Source of the DNA: Planctomycetia bacterium
Lineage (GTDB): Bacteria > Planctomycetota > UBA1135 > UBA2386
Direction: 5' to 3'
DNA length: 34,215 nt
Assembly: GCA_005776365.1 (NCBI GenBank)
Contig: SXPK01000069.1
Coordinates: 1-34,215, forward strand
Positions 17,473-26,593 of this stretch are shown piece by piece. Within the stretch, counting starts at the first letter, position 1. Every line of letters begins with the position of its first letter. The notes under the pieces are model-generated. The model made no database searches. It was not told the DNA's origin and saw only the letters and a list, made by a program, of their open reading frames with translations. Both the position numbers and the translations under genes were made by a program.

Positions 17473-19290
17473 ATGACGGACTTCGGCAACGGCCTGCTCG
17501 TGGCCATCGGCATCGGGCTCCTGATCTTCGTGCACGAGCTCGGCCACTACCTCGCTGCGCGCTTCATCGGCGCCCGTGTCGAAGTGTTCTCGCTTGGCTT
17601 CGGCCCGCGACTCTGTGGGTTCCGGAGGGGGCCGACGGATTATCGTTTGTCGCTCATCCCGCTCGGTGGCTACGTCGCCGTCACGGGCCAAGACCCCGAG
17701 GACCTTCGACATCCTGAGGCGAGTCTCCAGAGCAAGTCGGTCGGAGCTCGATTCATGTTCTTCCTGGGCGGCGTGTTGATGAACTTGCTGTTCGCCCTGG
17801 TTGCCTTCCCGCTGGCCTTTGGCTCAGGCGTCAGCTTTCCGGCGCCAGTGATCGGATTTGTCGCGCCGGGATCGCCCGCTTGGGAAGCAGGCATAGAAGC
17901 CAAGGATCGGGTGCTCTCGATCAACGGCAAAGAGACCTATTCGTTCGAGAACCTGGTCGTTGAAGTTGCACTGGCTGGTGGCCGCTCGGTCGTTCTCGAA
18001 ATCGAACGTGACGGCGAAGTCCGCCATATCGAGGCGACTCCGCGCTTCAGCCGACCCGAAGGCATCTACATGCTCGGCTTCGAGTTGGCGGTCAGCGACG
18101 CGCTTGCCGTGCTGGACGCACCCGAAGGCAGTCCCGCGCACGCTGCTGGTCTGCGTAGCGGAGATCTGCTGGTCGCAGTCGACGGCCGACCAGCGCGCTC
18201 CGACGCCGCGTTCGATGAAGTCACGCAGCAGAAGGCACAAGCCGGCGAGCCTCTCGAGATCACCGCAATCCGAACGGAAGCAGATGGTACGCGGCGCGAG
18301 ATGCATGCCACCATCAAGCCACTGACGCGACCCGCCGAGCGTGCGGTGCTGGGCATCGAGCCCTTGCGCAGTCGTGTGGAAGGCCTTCGCCACAACGCGA
18401 TCATCCAGCGACTAGGCCTGATGCGAGAGGACGTCCTCCTCGCCATCGACGGCGCCGCTTTCTCTGGCCAAAGCTTCGCCGGCACCTCGCCGACCCTCCG
18501 CCTCGCCGTTCGCCGCCGCGGGCTGCAGGTCGACTTGCACGCCGAGGCAACCACCGCAGAAAGACAATCCCTCGAAGGCGCGATCGCGCTGACTGCAGCG
18601 ATGGATGACACGTCGATCCTGCCAGCGCCGGCCAGTGCCGCCGCGACCGCAGGGCTGCGCCCCGGAGACCGGATCCTCTCGATCGATGGCGAGGAGGTCT
18701 CGAATTGGCAGGACTTGCAAGGCCGAGTGCGAGCCGCCGACGGCCGTTCGTTGTCGCTCGTCGTCGAGCGCATCGCCGAGGACCCCACACAGCCTGCGAG
18801 TGTTTCGACGTTCGCTGTGACGCCGCGACGCGCTCCCGTCCACGACTACGGCTACACGCGACAGATCGAGCGCATGCGCCACGAAGTGCGCGCAGACAGC
18901 ATGCAGCATGCAGTCCAACTCGGTGCAGTTTGCGCGCTGGACCTCGTCAAACAGCTCTACGTCACCACGAAACGGCTGCTGACCGGAGAGGTCGCGGCGA
19001 GCAACCTGGGCGGGATCATCCAGATCAGTCGCGTCAGCTACCACAACACGCAGTGGGGTTTCCCGCGGTTCCTCTACTTCCTGGCGCTGCTCAGCATCAA
19101 CCTCGCCTTCGTCAACATCCTCCCGGTGCCCGTGCTCGATGGCGGCCACTTGCTCTTCTTGCTCATCGAGAAGATCAAAGGCTCACCGGTCAGTGTGCGC
19201 GTGTTTCAGTACAGTCAGGTGCTGGGTCTCGTCCTGGTGTTGGCACTGGTCGTGTTCGTGACCTACAACGACATCCTGCGCCTTCTCTGA
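17473..19290 (+). CDS. rseP: Intramembrane site-2 metalloprotease RseP family, with multiple PDZ-like domains
   Basis: HELGHYLAARFIGARVEVFSLGFGP, IPLGGYV, four PDZ-like segments, and C-terminal 'INLAFVNILPVPVLDGGHLLFLLIEKIKG'. Confidence 0.94.
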   Translation: MTDFGNGLLVAIGIGLLIFVHELGHYLAARFIGARVEVFSLGFGPRLCGFRRGPTDYRLSLIPLGGYVAVTGQDPEDLRHPEASLQSKSVGARFMFFLGGVLMNLLFALVAFPLAFGSGVSFPAPVIGFVAPGSPAWEAGIEAKDRVLSINGKETYSFENLVVEVALAGGRSVVLEIERDGEVRHIEATPRFSRPEGIYMLGFELAVSDALAVLDAPEGSPAHAAGLRSGDLLVAVDGRPARSDAAFDEVTQQKAQAGEPLEITAIRTEADGTRREMHATIKPLTRPAERAVLGIEPLRSRVEGLRHNAIIQRLGLMREDVLLAIDGAAFSGQSFAGTSPTLRLAVRRRGLQVDLHAEATTAERQSLEGAIALTAAMDDTSILPAPASAAATAGLRPGDRILSIDGEEVSNWQDLQGRVRAADGRSLSLVVERIAEDPTQPASVSTFAVTPRRAPVHDYGYTRQIERMRHEVRADSMQHAVQLGAVCALDLVKQLYVTTKRLLTGEVAASNLGGIIQISRVSYHNTQWGFPRFLYFLALLSINLAFVNILPVPVLDGGHLLFLLIEKIKGSPVSVRVFQYSQVLGLVLVLALVVFVTYNDILRLL

Positions 19291-19313
19291 TCGAAGGTGA
19301 CCCGACCGACGCG

Positions 19314-20186
19314 ATGACCGTGCTACGCCCCTGGCTCCAGTTGCTTCGCGCGGGAACACTGTTCTCACCCGCAGCGGATGTGCTTGCCGGCAAGTGCATC
19401 GGCGCGGCTGCTTCTGGGTCCGCCGTCTGGGATGGCGACCTGGGCCTTCTGATGGCGGCCAGCGCATTGGTCTACGCCGGCGGCATGGCCTGCAACGACG
19501 CAGCTGATGCAGCACAGGATGCGATCGAACGGCCAGAACGACCGATCCCGCGCGGTGCCATCCGTCGCACAGAAGCGCTTCTGCTCGGATTGTCGCTGCT
19601 CGCCGGCGGCACCCTTCTGTCCCCCATGCCGATGCACCACGGGGTGCTTGCGGCGCTGGTGCTCCTCTACGATTTCTTGCTCAAGCGCTGGACGCTTCTG
19701 GGCGCGACCTGCATGGGGGCGCTGCGCGCGATGAACCTCGGTTCTGCAGTCGTGCTTGGCGGCGGTGCTTGGACGACAGCAGAGCTTTCGGCCTGCGCCT
19801 GCTACGGCATCTACATCTTTGCCGTGACGATTCTCGGCGCATTTGAAGACGACCGTTCCGTGCGCCCTCGAGCGGTTGCAGCGATCCAAGGGGCGCCGAT
19901 ATGGGCTGCCCTCGGCGGGCTGTTTGCCGTTCAGGACGGGCTCTGGCCTGCGCCGGCGGTTGCTCTGCTTCCGGTCCTGTGGTTCGCCCGACGGAACCGC
20001 TTGATCGAAACGTGGACGCAACCACAGATCCGCGCCTCGATGGGCTATCTGCTGCTTGGCACGATGCTCTACACCGGGTTGCTGGCGCTCGCAGCGAACC
20101 GCTCCACGGAGTGCCTTTGCATCGTCGCGTGCATCCCGTTGGCGCGGACAATCACTGCGCGCCTTCGCTTCTCGACGATGAGCTGA
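19314..20186 (+). CDS. UbiA-family prenyltransferase, EboC-like
   Basis: ATG 19314 MTVLRPWLQLLRAGTLFSPAADVLAG; NDAADAAQDAIERPERPIPRGAI first Asp-rich motif; multi-TM. Confidence 0.85.
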   Translation: MTVLRPWLQLLRAGTLFSPAADVLAGKCIGAAASGSAVWDGDLGLLMAASALVYAGGMACNDAADAAQDAIERPERPIPRGAIRRTEALLLGLSLLAGGTLLSPMPMHHGVLAALVLLYDFLLKRWTLLGATCMGALRAMNLGSAVVLGGGAWTTAELSACACYGIYIFAVTILGAFEDDRSVRPRAVAAIQGAPIWAALGGLFAVQDGLWPAPAVALLPVLWFARRNRLIETWTQPQIRASMGYLLLGTMLYTGLLALAANRSTECLCIVACIPLARTITARLRFSTMS

Positions 20187-20197
20187 GGCAGCGACAC

Positions 20198-20228
20198 GAA
20201 CTCAGAAGCGCTTCAGCGCGCTGAGTTC
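20198..20228. terminator. Hairpin between convergent genes (possible bidirectional terminator)
   Basis: GAACTCAG-AA-GCGC-TTCA-GCGC-G-CTGAGTTC; located at tail-to-tail junction of UbiA-like gene (stop 20186) and minus gene (stop 20213). No strong T-tract. Confidence 0.5.
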
Positions 20229-20998
20229 TTGCGCGCAGCCAAGGCCGCGTCGGCCTCAGCGCGCGTCATCTGCCCCTTCTTGACCAGCTTCTCGAGCGCC
20301 TTCTGGAAGCGATCGAGATCACCTTGAGCCTCTCCGCGCTTGGCCGGAGCGCGCTTTGGCGCTGCGGTCTCCGCCACGAGGTGTTCCTCGATGTCCGGTT
20401 TCGCGCCGACGTTCCCTTTCGGCTTGGGCGCCCCGAGGTTTTCTGGAGGCGCAGTCGTCAGGATCAACTCTTCTTGCACCGGGTTGTTGGCCAATCCAGC
20501 CATCAGGTCCTGACGAACTTCCTCCAGGCTCTGCGCCATTGGGTCCAGCCCAAGATGCTTGTCCGCTTTCGAAGTGCCGGCTTTGCGGAACTCGTCGAGC
20601 AGCGAACCGACGAGGTTGTGCATCAGCGGTTCAATCACTTGCTCAGCGGTCGAGTCGGTGTTCGTCTCGAGCACTGCGGTGACGATGTGCTGCATGCGCT
20701 CGATCGACTCGCGGAGGAACTCTGCCATTTCCTCGGACAGGCGGGAGTCCAACTGGACCTTCGCGCTGGTCGCGACCTTCTGCACGATTTCGGCAGCAAC
20801 TTTGGTCGCCGACGAGAAGAAGTCCTGCATCTCGAGGCTGAGTTGACGGTCCCGCTCCTCGCGTCGCTCGACTGCGTCCAGTTCCTGCAACGCATTTGCT
20901 GGACCAGAGAGCGTGCGCTTTTCCGTGATGCCCATGCGGCGCATGCGCTCACGCTCACGACGATAGCTGTCGAATCCGTCCCCGATGCCTTGGCTCAT
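20213..20998 (-). CDS. Conserved hypothetical, predicted coiled/helical soluble protein
   Basis: 261-aa ORF with good coding character, MSQGIGDGFDSYRRERERMRRMGITEKRTLSGPANALQELDAVERREERDRQ...; no family recognised. Confidence 0.7.
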   Translation of the reverse strand: MSQGIGDGFDSYRRERERMRRMGITEKRTLSGPANALQELDAVERREERDRQLSLEMQDFFSSATKVAAEIVQKVATSAKVQLDSRLSEEMAEFLRESIERMQHIVTAVLETNTDSTAEQVIEPLMHNLVGSLLDEFRKAGTSKADKHLGLDPMAQSLEEVRQDLMAGLANNPVQEELILTTAPPENLGAPKPKGNVGAKPDIEEHLVAETAAPKRAPAKRGEAQGDLDRFQKALEKLVKKGQMTRAEADAALAARKNSAR

Positions 20999-21052
20999 GT
21001 CGTTCCTTCCGCGGCATGAGGCCGCGCGAGGTCAGCTATCGGCCAGCGCCGA

Positions 21053-22417
21053 TCAATGCTTGACGTGAGCCGCAGCAAGCTGCGCGAGCATCGCCAGCGC
21101 GTCCTCGCGACTGGGCCCGGTGCCATCGACCGGATCCATGCCGTCGAGGGCCTCGTCCACCGCCCGCAGCAGTTGTCCCACAACGGGACCCTCCGCGATC
21201 CCAAGCGCGCGGACATCGGCGCCGGTGATCAGCGCAGGGCGCACAGGTGGGAGTGCGGCGAGCAGCCGGATGGCCGCCGCGTGAATCGACAGGTCGCCAT
21301 GACTGCCAAGGCAGTCAGCCTTGTGGAAGGCGAGATGCAGCGGAAAGAGCGGATCGCGCAACCACGCTTCGCGTCGCCTGGGCCGCATCTGCAGCAGGCT
21401 GGCGATCCGGATGTGGTCCCGGCAGATTGCCGTGACTGCCATTCGAACTTCCTTTGGTGCCCGAAGGCGCATCAGGATCGACTCGGCCATGGATGCAGAC
21501 AGTTGATCGTGACCGTCGAAGCGAATGCGGTCCTCGGCGACGCGAAACGTGGGCGGCTTGCCGACGTCGTGCAGCAATGCGCTCCATGCCAACTCCGGAC
21601 TCGGCTCTTCAATCCGATCCAGCACCAGGCCAACGTGGGTCAGCACACAGCCTTCCGGGTGGTATTGAGGGGGCTGTGGCACACCCTCCATTGCCGCGAC
21701 TTCGGGCAGCAGTCGCGACGCGAAACCAAGTTCCACGAAGCGACGCAGAGCCCCGCCGCGGCCCTGGCCGGTGAAGGCCTTCGTCAACTCCGAGTAGACA
21801 CGTTCGGCCGACAAGCTGCGGAGGCCATCGGCAGTCATTCGCGCCGCTGCTGCTGCGGATTCATCCGCACGCAGGCCTAGGCGCGCTTCGAACCGAAGCA
21901 TGCGCAACAGCCGCAACGGGTCATCGGCGAAACGGGTTGCAGCGTCCCCGATCACGCGAAGCCGCCGGGTCTCGAGATCTGCCAGCCCACCGCACGGATC
22001 CGTCATCACTCCAGATTCGCAATCGGCGTAGATCGCGTTGCAGGCGAAATCCCGGCGCGAAGCGTCACGAGTGATGTCGTTCACGAAGCGGACCGCGTTG
22101 GGTCGGCGGTGGTCTCTATAATCCCACTCTTCTCGCAGCGTGGTCACCGACACCGGCCACGGCAAACCGTCGATCTTGCAGACGCCGAAACGCGCGTCAT
22201 CCAGCTGCCCGCTTCCGATAGCCGTCGCGACGACTTCGGGCGACAGATCCGTCGCAATATCGTAGTCGACCGGCTCGAACCCCAGCGCCAGGTCGCGAAC
22301 GGCACCGCCGACCAGCCAAGCACCGCCGCCCGCGGCCTTCACGAGCCGGGAGATCTCCCGGACTTGCGCAGGGATCCTCGTAGCGTCGAGCTTTGCCGGA
22401 GCCATGCAGCGCACCAT
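21053..22417 (-). CDS. cca: CCA tRNA nucleotidyltransferase / poly(A) polymerase family with HD domain
   Basis: AWLVGGAVRDLALGFEPVDYDIATD, VTTLREEWDYRDHRRPNAVRFVNDITRDASRRDFACNAIYAD, DDPLRLLRMLRFEARLG, LLHDVGKP HD motif. Start 22417 or 22405. Confidence 0.93.
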   Translation of the reverse strand: MVRCMAPAKLDATRIPAQVREISRLVKAAGGGAWLVGGAVRDLALGFEPVDYDIATDLSPEVVATAIGSGQLDDARFGVCKIDGLPWPVSVTTLREEWDYRDHRRPNAVRFVNDITRDASRRDFACNAIYADCESGVMTDPCGGLADLETRRLRVIGDAATRFADDPLRLLRMLRFEARLGLRADESAAAAARMTADGLRSLSAERVYSELTKAFTGQGRGGALRRFVELGFASRLLPEVAAMEGVPQPPQYHPEGCVLTHVGLVLDRIEEPSPELAWSALLHDVGKPPTFRVAEDRIRFDGHDQLSASMAESILMRLRAPKEVRMAVTAICRDHIRIASLLQMRPRRREAWLRDPLFPLHLAFHKADCLGSHGDLSIHAAAIRLLAALPPVRPALITGADVRALGIAEGPVVGQLLRAVDEALDGMDPVDGTGPSREDALAMLAQLAAAHVKH

Positions 22418-22426
22418 ACTGCCGCG

Positions 22427-23104
22427 ATGCCGAGCCTGCCTGCTGCGCACGCCGACGATTCAAGTGCCGACGCCTGGCGGCTGCCTACTAGGCCACCGGG
22501 AAGCCCGATGCGCTGGTGGTCTTTCATGGCCGCCGCGCTGCTGATCGGCTCCATGGGGCTGATCTTGTTCACGGCGCGTCGTTCGGCGCGCGCAGAGAGC
22601 CGTGCCGACCGGCTCGCTGGGGCCCTGCTGACGGCCGCCCAGCCGATGCTCCCGATCGACTGGACGAGCGAATGGCAGCGAATGCATCTCGAAGCCCGGT
22701 TCTTTGCGGGTGCGCTCGCGAACCAAGTTCCTGTCACCGAGCTTGCCGAAGGTCCCATCCACGACACGCCTGGCTTTTGCTTTGAGAACAAGCACTACGC
22801 CATTGCACTGCGCCCATCGCCTCGGCTCGAGCCGGACCTGCAAACAGAAGCCGGGGACCTGGCGGTCGAATCGCTCGCCTGGCCGCGCGCAACGGTCGGC
22901 CCGGCGAAGTCTGTGTTCTTCCATCCAGAGGATGCGGACCGCGCCTACTCGCGGAATCTGCACGCGGACTACAACGACGAGTCGCCAGGATCTCGACCGA
23001 AGCCCGGTTGGCTGCATCGACGCCAGGATTCGAAGATCAGAGTTTTCGACTACCGTGCGTGGGACGACGAGCGCTTCTTGGTGCCGCAACGCGCCGACAG
23101 CTGA
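22427..23104 (+). CDS. Membrane-anchored protein of unknown function
   Basis: MPSLPAAHADDSSADAWRLPTRPPGSPMRWWSFMAAALLIGSMGLILFTARRSARAESRADRLAGALL: single N-terminal TM segment, then soluble domain. Confidence 0.6.
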   Translation: MPSLPAAHADDSSADAWRLPTRPPGSPMRWWSFMAAALLIGSMGLILFTARRSARAESRADRLAGALLTAAQPMLPIDWTSEWQRMHLEARFFAGALANQVPVTELAEGPIHDTPGFCFENKHYAIALRPSPRLEPDLQTEAGDLAVESLAWPRATVGPAKSVFFHPEDADRAYSRNLHADYNDESPGSRPKPGWLHRRQDSKIRVFDYRAWDDERFLVPQRADS

Positions 23105-23114
23105 AACTGAAGGC

Positions 23115-24833
23115 TCAGAAGAACTCGAACAAGAAGTCCTTCAGCACGGCTCGCAGTGGATCCACGGCGACACCCGGTTGGGCTTCTTGCAATCGCGTCA
23201 GCCTGCGCACGTCGTCCAAGTCGAGCCAGGGGCGAGTCAGTGCGTTGAGCGCTTGGATGCGCAACTGTGGCATCTCGGTCGCATCGAACAGGATCCCGCG
23301 CAGCAGGTCTGCCATCTTCTTGCCCAACCCAGGCTCGGAACGCTCGACCGCCATGCCGGCGATGCTCTGCAGATAGAGCGAGCGCCGCACGTAATCCGAC
23401 TTCGGAATCGCCGCGAAGTATGCGAGGAGTTCGTCCTCTTGACCGCGCAGGTTTGGCAACACGATGGGCACGTAGTGAACGGTGTCGAGTTCGCGTCCCT
23501 GCGAGTCCCTGCTGACCGCGCGCGGATCGGCCAGGAATAGTTCAAACAGCGCCTTCGCGGCATCTTTCGCACGACACAGCGCCAGCCCGATCAAGAACTG
23601 ACGGCCTTCATCGACAGGGGCCTTCTCAAAGCGTTCGCGCAGCAGAGGGACGACACGCGGATCGCCACTGCTGCCGAGCATGCGCAACAGCAGTTGGAGC
23701 CGGGAGCCGGTTGCAGTCTGGATCTGCTCGATCACGACTCCGACGGCATCTGGACGACCTCGCCGAGTCAGTTCGCGCAGGGCGATCGACTTCGCTTCGA
23801 CGAGTTCCTCGCCACCGGCGAGCGTCTCGAACGTGTTCGTCACGTCGTCTCCTTCGACACCGGCCAGCGCTTGTGCCACTGCTAGGCGAACCTCCGGGCG
23901 CGCATCCGTCGACAGCTTCAAGACGGCATCCCGCAGCGAACCCAGCTCGCGTCCGCGCACCTGCTTGAGCGCCTCTTCCTTCTGCTGCGGGTCTGATCCT
24001 GCGAGGGCCTCGGCCAGAACGATGGTGCCCGAGATGCGCCCGGCCCCGTGCAGCACGCCTGCGCAGATCAATCGGAAGTTCCCCACGGAGTGCTCCCAGA
24101 TCGCCTCGAGCGCCACCGCGCCTTGTGATGCTGGCAGTTGGAGGATCTCCTTGAGCACGAGGTCCCGGATCGCAATCGGAGTCTCTGCCCGCATCAAATT
24201 CTGAAACAGCTGCGGACACTCATCCGGGAGCCGCAACCTCGCAGCACGCAGCCACCCGATGCGAGCCTTGCCATCCATGCCCGCCATGAACTGCTGGCCG
24301 GCGGCCCGCACGGTTTCCGCTTTGCCCGAGCCAGCCAAGGCGGCGAATGCAGACTGCCTCACGCCGGGATCAGGATGCTCCATGGCACGGCGCAAGGCAT
24401 CGTCAAACTCGACGCGTTGCATCCGCCCCATCGCCTCGATCGCGTTGCGAACGACGTCAATCAACATCGGTTGCGAGAAGGCGCGATCCATGACTCCGAT
24501 CAAGACGTCGACGGCGTCCTCCGGCGCGCGCGAGAAAAACTCCGTCGCCATCAACCAGACTTCACGACGCGTGTTGCCCTGCAGATTGCCAGCAATCCGC
24601 TCCAGAGCCTGACGCCTGGACCGCACATAGGCCGGCGCCGGATTGGCGAACGGCAGATCGAGCGCCACCGGGAAGTCGTCCTGCCAAGGAACGATGGCCG
24701 AACGGCCCTGCTGCTGCGGGGACTGGCGGGACGGCTCTGCTTGATGCGCAGCAGGCTGGTCTTGCCCAGTGAGCACGCAGGTCGACGCGGACAGGATCAG
24801 GAAGAACGAGAGACGGCGATGGTTGGCGTTCAC
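23115..24833 (-). CDS. Secreted HEAT-repeat protein
   Basis: Signal peptide MNANHRRLSFFLILSASTCVLTGQ; HEAT-type repeats 'DDALRRAMEHPDPGVRQSAFAALAGSGKAETVRAAG', 'DAVLKLSTDARPEVRLAVAQALAGV'. Confidence 0.8.
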   Translation of the reverse strand: MNANHRRLSFFLILSASTCVLTGQDQPAAHQAEPSRQSPQQQGRSAIVPWQDDFPVALDLPFANPAPAYVRSRRQALERIAGNLQGNTRREVWLMATEFFSRAPEDAVDVLIGVMDRAFSQPMLIDVVRNAIEAMGRMQRVEFDDALRRAMEHPDPGVRQSAFAALAGSGKAETVRAAGQQFMAGMDGKARIGWLRAARLRLPDECPQLFQNLMRAETPIAIRDLVLKEILQLPASQGAVALEAIWEHSVGNFRLICAGVLHGAGRISGTIVLAEALAGSDPQQKEEALKQVRGRELGSLRDAVLKLSTDARPEVRLAVAQALAGVEGDDVTNTFETLAGGEELVEAKSIALRELTRRGRPDAVGVVIEQIQTATGSRLQLLLRMLGSSGDPRVVPLLRERFEKAPVDEGRQFLIGLALCRAKDAAKALFELFLADPRAVSRDSQGRELDTVHYVPIVLPNLRGQEDELLAYFAAIPKSDYVRRSLYLQSIAGMAVERSEPGLGKKMADLLRGILFDATEMPQLRIQALNALTRPWLDLDDVRRLTRLQEAQPGVAVDPLRAVLKDFLFEFF

Positions 24834-24919
24834 AACAATGTCCAGCGAGCAATGCGCAAGAACGGATGCATGCCGTTGCTGCCGCGTCGCAAGCTAGCAA
24901 CGCTGCGCCTCTCAGTCAC

Positions 24920-26503
24920 TCAATCCTGTGGCGCCGCCAGCAGCCCCTGCGCGTGGAGCAACCGACTCTGTGCCTTGCGGTAATCCAGCTCGTTGCGTAG
25001 CAGGCGACCGCGCGCTTCCCGCAGCTCCTGATTGCGCCGCTGAACTTCGAATGCAGTCGACGATCCAACGCCGAGCTTGACCTGCTCTGTTTCCAGGTTC
25101 GTCACGGCCAGACGCACCGACTCCGCACTCGCCTGGATCGACTGGGACAAGCTGTCGATGCTGCGCACTGCTTCGCGAACTTCCTTCGCGACCGTCAGCA
25201 TGGACCCGTAGAGAGCGCGCTGCCTCCGCTCGACCTCGAGTTGCGCGTTGCGCTCGCGTGACCGTGCGGCTTGGTTGCCGATCGGCACGCTGAACTGCAA
25301 ACGGACGCCCCAGTCCGGGTACTCCTGCTGCGACGCGTCGTTGAACGAGTCGCGGTAGACATTGTCGCTGACGCCATCCGATGAGTAGGTGCTGACGAGA
25401 TCGAGCTGCGGCAGCAGGTCTCGATTGGCTTTCATGAGCGCGATCTCGGCCTCCGCAACGCTGCTGCGCGCGGCCTTGAGGTCTGGTCGGTTGGCCAATG
25501 CCGTGTCGACGAGCGCGCCGACATCCTCCGCGACTGGCGCGAACGTCGTCTCGATGGCCTCGATCGGCTGCAGGTTCCACCGCCAGATCTGGCCGTCGCT
25601 GTCATCGAAGAGCAATCGTCGCAGCTCGTCCTCGCTGCGCCGGATCTGATTCTCGGCCGCGATGCGTTCTTCGAGTCGCCGGGCAACTTCAGCATCGTCT
25701 GCGACGCGGTCCCGCGGCGCGAGCGCACGCACCCGGATCTGCTCGAGCGTGATGCGCAGTTGCTCCTGCGCGACAGCCAACGCCGACTGCACGATGCGGT
25801 AGTTCTCGCGCGTGTAGACCAGTTCCCAGTAGGCCTGGACCACGAGAAGCAAGGTGTCCTGCACCGAGCGCGCGAACTGCTGGTCGCTGCGCGCGATGCC
25901 TTGCTGCGCCGACTCCATGTCGGCCCGCGCATAGTCCGACCACGCCCCACGCAACAAAGGTTGCGTGTAGGACAGCACCATCTCGGACGTGAACTGCGTG
26001 CCGGGGAAGAACCCGCTCTGGCTGATCGTGTCCAAGCGCGCGGGGCGATACGACAGGTCGAACAAGCCACCTGAGATCACCCGCTGCCGCCAACCCACGG
26101 TCGCATCGATCGACTGGCGTTGGATCGACGGCTGCACAAAGCTCCGCTGCGGCGACTGCGATTCTGCGTAGCCGGTGTCGCCATACAGTTCTGGATTGAA
26201 CACGGCTTCTGCGCCCACCAGCGACTGGCGCGCCTGCTGCGGAACGAGTTCCCCGGCCCTCAACTCGACGTTGTTCGCGCGTGCGAGTCGCAGCGCTTCT
26301 GCCAACGTGAGTTCGCGTCGAGGCAGTCCACGACGTTCCGCCTCCGCGTCGACCGGCAGCGGCTCTTGGGGGATCGCCGGAACTTGGGCCTTCGATTGCG
26401 CGAAGCCAGACCCCGATAGAGCCAACCAGACGGCGCTGGCGATTGCGAGGCCGCGGGAGCGCGCGGCGAGAGCGGACATACGTGGTTCTGCCATGCGGCG
26501 CAT
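24920..26503 (-). CDS. TolC-family outer membrane efflux protein
   Basis: Signal peptide; 'LTLAEALRLARANNVELRAGELVPQQARQSLVGAEAVFNPEL', 'VLSYTQPLLRG', 'RPDLKAARSSVAEAEIALMKANRDLLPQLDLVSTYS', 'GVRLQFSVPIGNQAARSRERNAQLEVERRQ'. ORF can start at GTG 26539. Confidence 0.9.
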   Translation of the reverse strand: MRRMAEPRMSALAARSRGLAIASAVWLALSGSGFAQSKAQVPAIPQEPLPVDAEAERRGLPRRELTLAEALRLARANNVELRAGELVPQQARQSLVGAEAVFNPELYGDTGYAESQSPQRSFVQPSIQRQSIDATVGWRQRVISGGLFDLSYRPARLDTISQSGFFPGTQFTSEMVLSYTQPLLRGAWSDYARADMESAQQGIARSDQQFARSVQDTLLLVVQAYWELVYTRENYRIVQSALAVAQEQLRITLEQIRVRALAPRDRVADDAEVARRLEERIAAENQIRRSEDELRRLLFDDSDGQIWRWNLQPIEAIETTFAPVAEDVGALVDTALANRPDLKAARSSVAEAEIALMKANRDLLPQLDLVSTYSSDGVSDNVYRDSFNDASQQEYPDWGVRLQFSVPIGNQAARSRERNAQLEVERRQRALYGSMLTVAKEVREAVRSIDSLSQSIQASAESVRLAVTNLETEQVKLGVGSSTAFEVQRRNQELREARGRLLRNELDYRKAQSRLLHAQGLLAAPQD

Positions 26504-26572
26504 CACAGGGCCGGACTTGGTAGCCGATCGAGCCTGCACGATCCAGCCTCCCTGGTCCTGCCTCTCCTGACT

Positions 26573-26589
26573 AGCTCGAACTTCGAGCT
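26573..26589. promoter_or_regulatory. 17-bp palindrome AGCTCGAA-c-TTCGAGCT upstream of the TolC-family gene
   Basis: Perfect 8-bp arms with 1-nt centre, in the only intergenic gap between stop 26594 and the TolC-family start. Confidence 0.4.
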
Positions 26590-26593
26590 CCTG

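Noticed and set aside
18705-19313. N-terminal extension of the UbiA-like ORF overlapping rseP
   Set aside because: His/Arg-rich out-of-frame reading of rseP; ATG at 19314 gives a normal UbiA N-terminus.
24834-24919. AACGGATGCATGCCGTT inverted repeat between TolC-family and HEAT genes
   Set aside because: Only 5-bp arms with mismatched centre and no T-tract; weaker than chance expectations would need.
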